Part shown: in pieces, positions 27,735 through 27,852 of the stretch | Numbering within the stretch: the first letter of the stretch is position 1 | How the letters are laid out: the number at the start of each line of letters is the position of its first letter | Source: a virus | Virus record (IMG/VR): IMGVR_UViG_3300011258_001289 | Span: 1-27,852 of that record | DNA: 27,852 nt | Reading direction: 5' to 3' (one strand) | Position numbers and translations under genes: made by a program | The notes under the pieces: model-generated | The model's database searches: none | Told to the model about the DNA's origin: nothing | The model's input: the letters and a program-made list of their open reading frames with translations, nothing else

Positions 27735-27769
27735 GGGTTTTGAAACTTTTTCGGAAACATTTTCCAGAG

Positions 27770-27852
27770 AGATCGGAAGAGCACACGTCTGAACTCCAGT
27801 CACAGTTCCGTATCTCGTATGCCGTCTTCTTCTTGACAAAAAAAAGGGCGAA
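27770..27852 (+). other. Illumina TruSeq adapter, not biological
   Basis: From 27770 the sequence is the TruSeq read adapter (begins AGATCGGAAGAGC), the 8-base index AGTTCCGT at 27804-27811, then the ATCTCGTATGCCG flow-cell part with one mismatch (TCTTCTTCTTG instead of TCTTCTGCTTG) and a low-quality A-rich tail. It must be removed; no gene should be called through it. Confidence 0.98.

Noticed and set aside
1-27769. tRNA genes, CRISPR arrays, insertion sequences, integrase or attachment sites
   Set aside because: I read for clover-leaf arms, spaced direct repeats, transposase or tyrosine-recombinase motifs and saw none that could be supported.
27317-27786. Minus-strand frames at the right end starting in the adapter
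   Set aside because: They begin inside Illumina adapter (the CSSDL peptide is a known artefact) and are antisense to the HNH gene.

Overview
This window looks like a nearly complete genome of a long-tailed, non-contractile dsDNA bacteriophage (siphovirus morphology) with an HK97-type head. The late genes run in the classic order: small and large terminase, portal, ClpP-like head protease, major capsid protein, connector proteins, tail terminator, tail tube, frameshifted tail-assembly chaperone, tape measure, distal minor tail proteins, NlpC/P60-like peptidase and central tail hub. No tail sheath and no bacterial housekeeping gene is visible. The tail-tip arrangement (two minor tail proteins, then a DUF6950/NlpC-like protein with a D-C motif, then the hub) and the general protein style resemble phages and gene transfer agents of Alphaproteobacteria. 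That host assignment is an inference, not something the sequence proves. Base composition is in the mid-fifties percent GC by eye.

Layout. 123-638: one late-type structural gene closed by a strong terminator. 728-2279: a leftward operon of eight very small genes of unknown function, one of them frameshifted. 2314-2383: divergent promoter region. 2384-4601: a rightward run of small genes beginning with a catalytically dead serine-recombinase-like protein and leading into the small terminase. 4721-18493: packaging, head and tail module. 18560-19874: a probable lysis or membrane cassette with a lipoprotein but no recognisable endolysin, closed by a 30-bp palindromic terminator. 19970-22709: a leftward recombination operon with a RecE-like exonuclease and an associated protein. 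22734-22774: face-to-face divergent promoters. 22800-24252: a rightward early operon with a YdaS/Cro-like regulator, a RuvC-like resolvase and a DUF1376 stub. 24087-24468: a DnaA-box-rich probable origin. 24512-27320: beta-rich structural and tail-fibre proteins, including a LamG-like protein with six 22-residue repeats. 27313-27734: an HNH endonuclease and a tiny membrane protein. 27770-27852 is Illumina adapter, not phage.

How it works together. A replication and recombination core (exonuclease, RuvC-like nuclease, DnaA boxes) with no polymerase, primase or helicase suggests dependence on host replication enzymes. No tyrosine integrase and no classical CI repressor are visible, so the phage is either lytic or has lost its lysogeny genes. 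The small-gene arms share repeated start-site cassettes, including one 16-base cassette that occurs on both strands, which suggests these small genes were assembled as interchangeable modules. The items most worth follow-up are these start-associated cassettes, the dead recombinase at the divergent promoter, the putative origin, the repeat-bearing fibre protein, and the lysis region without an enzyme.
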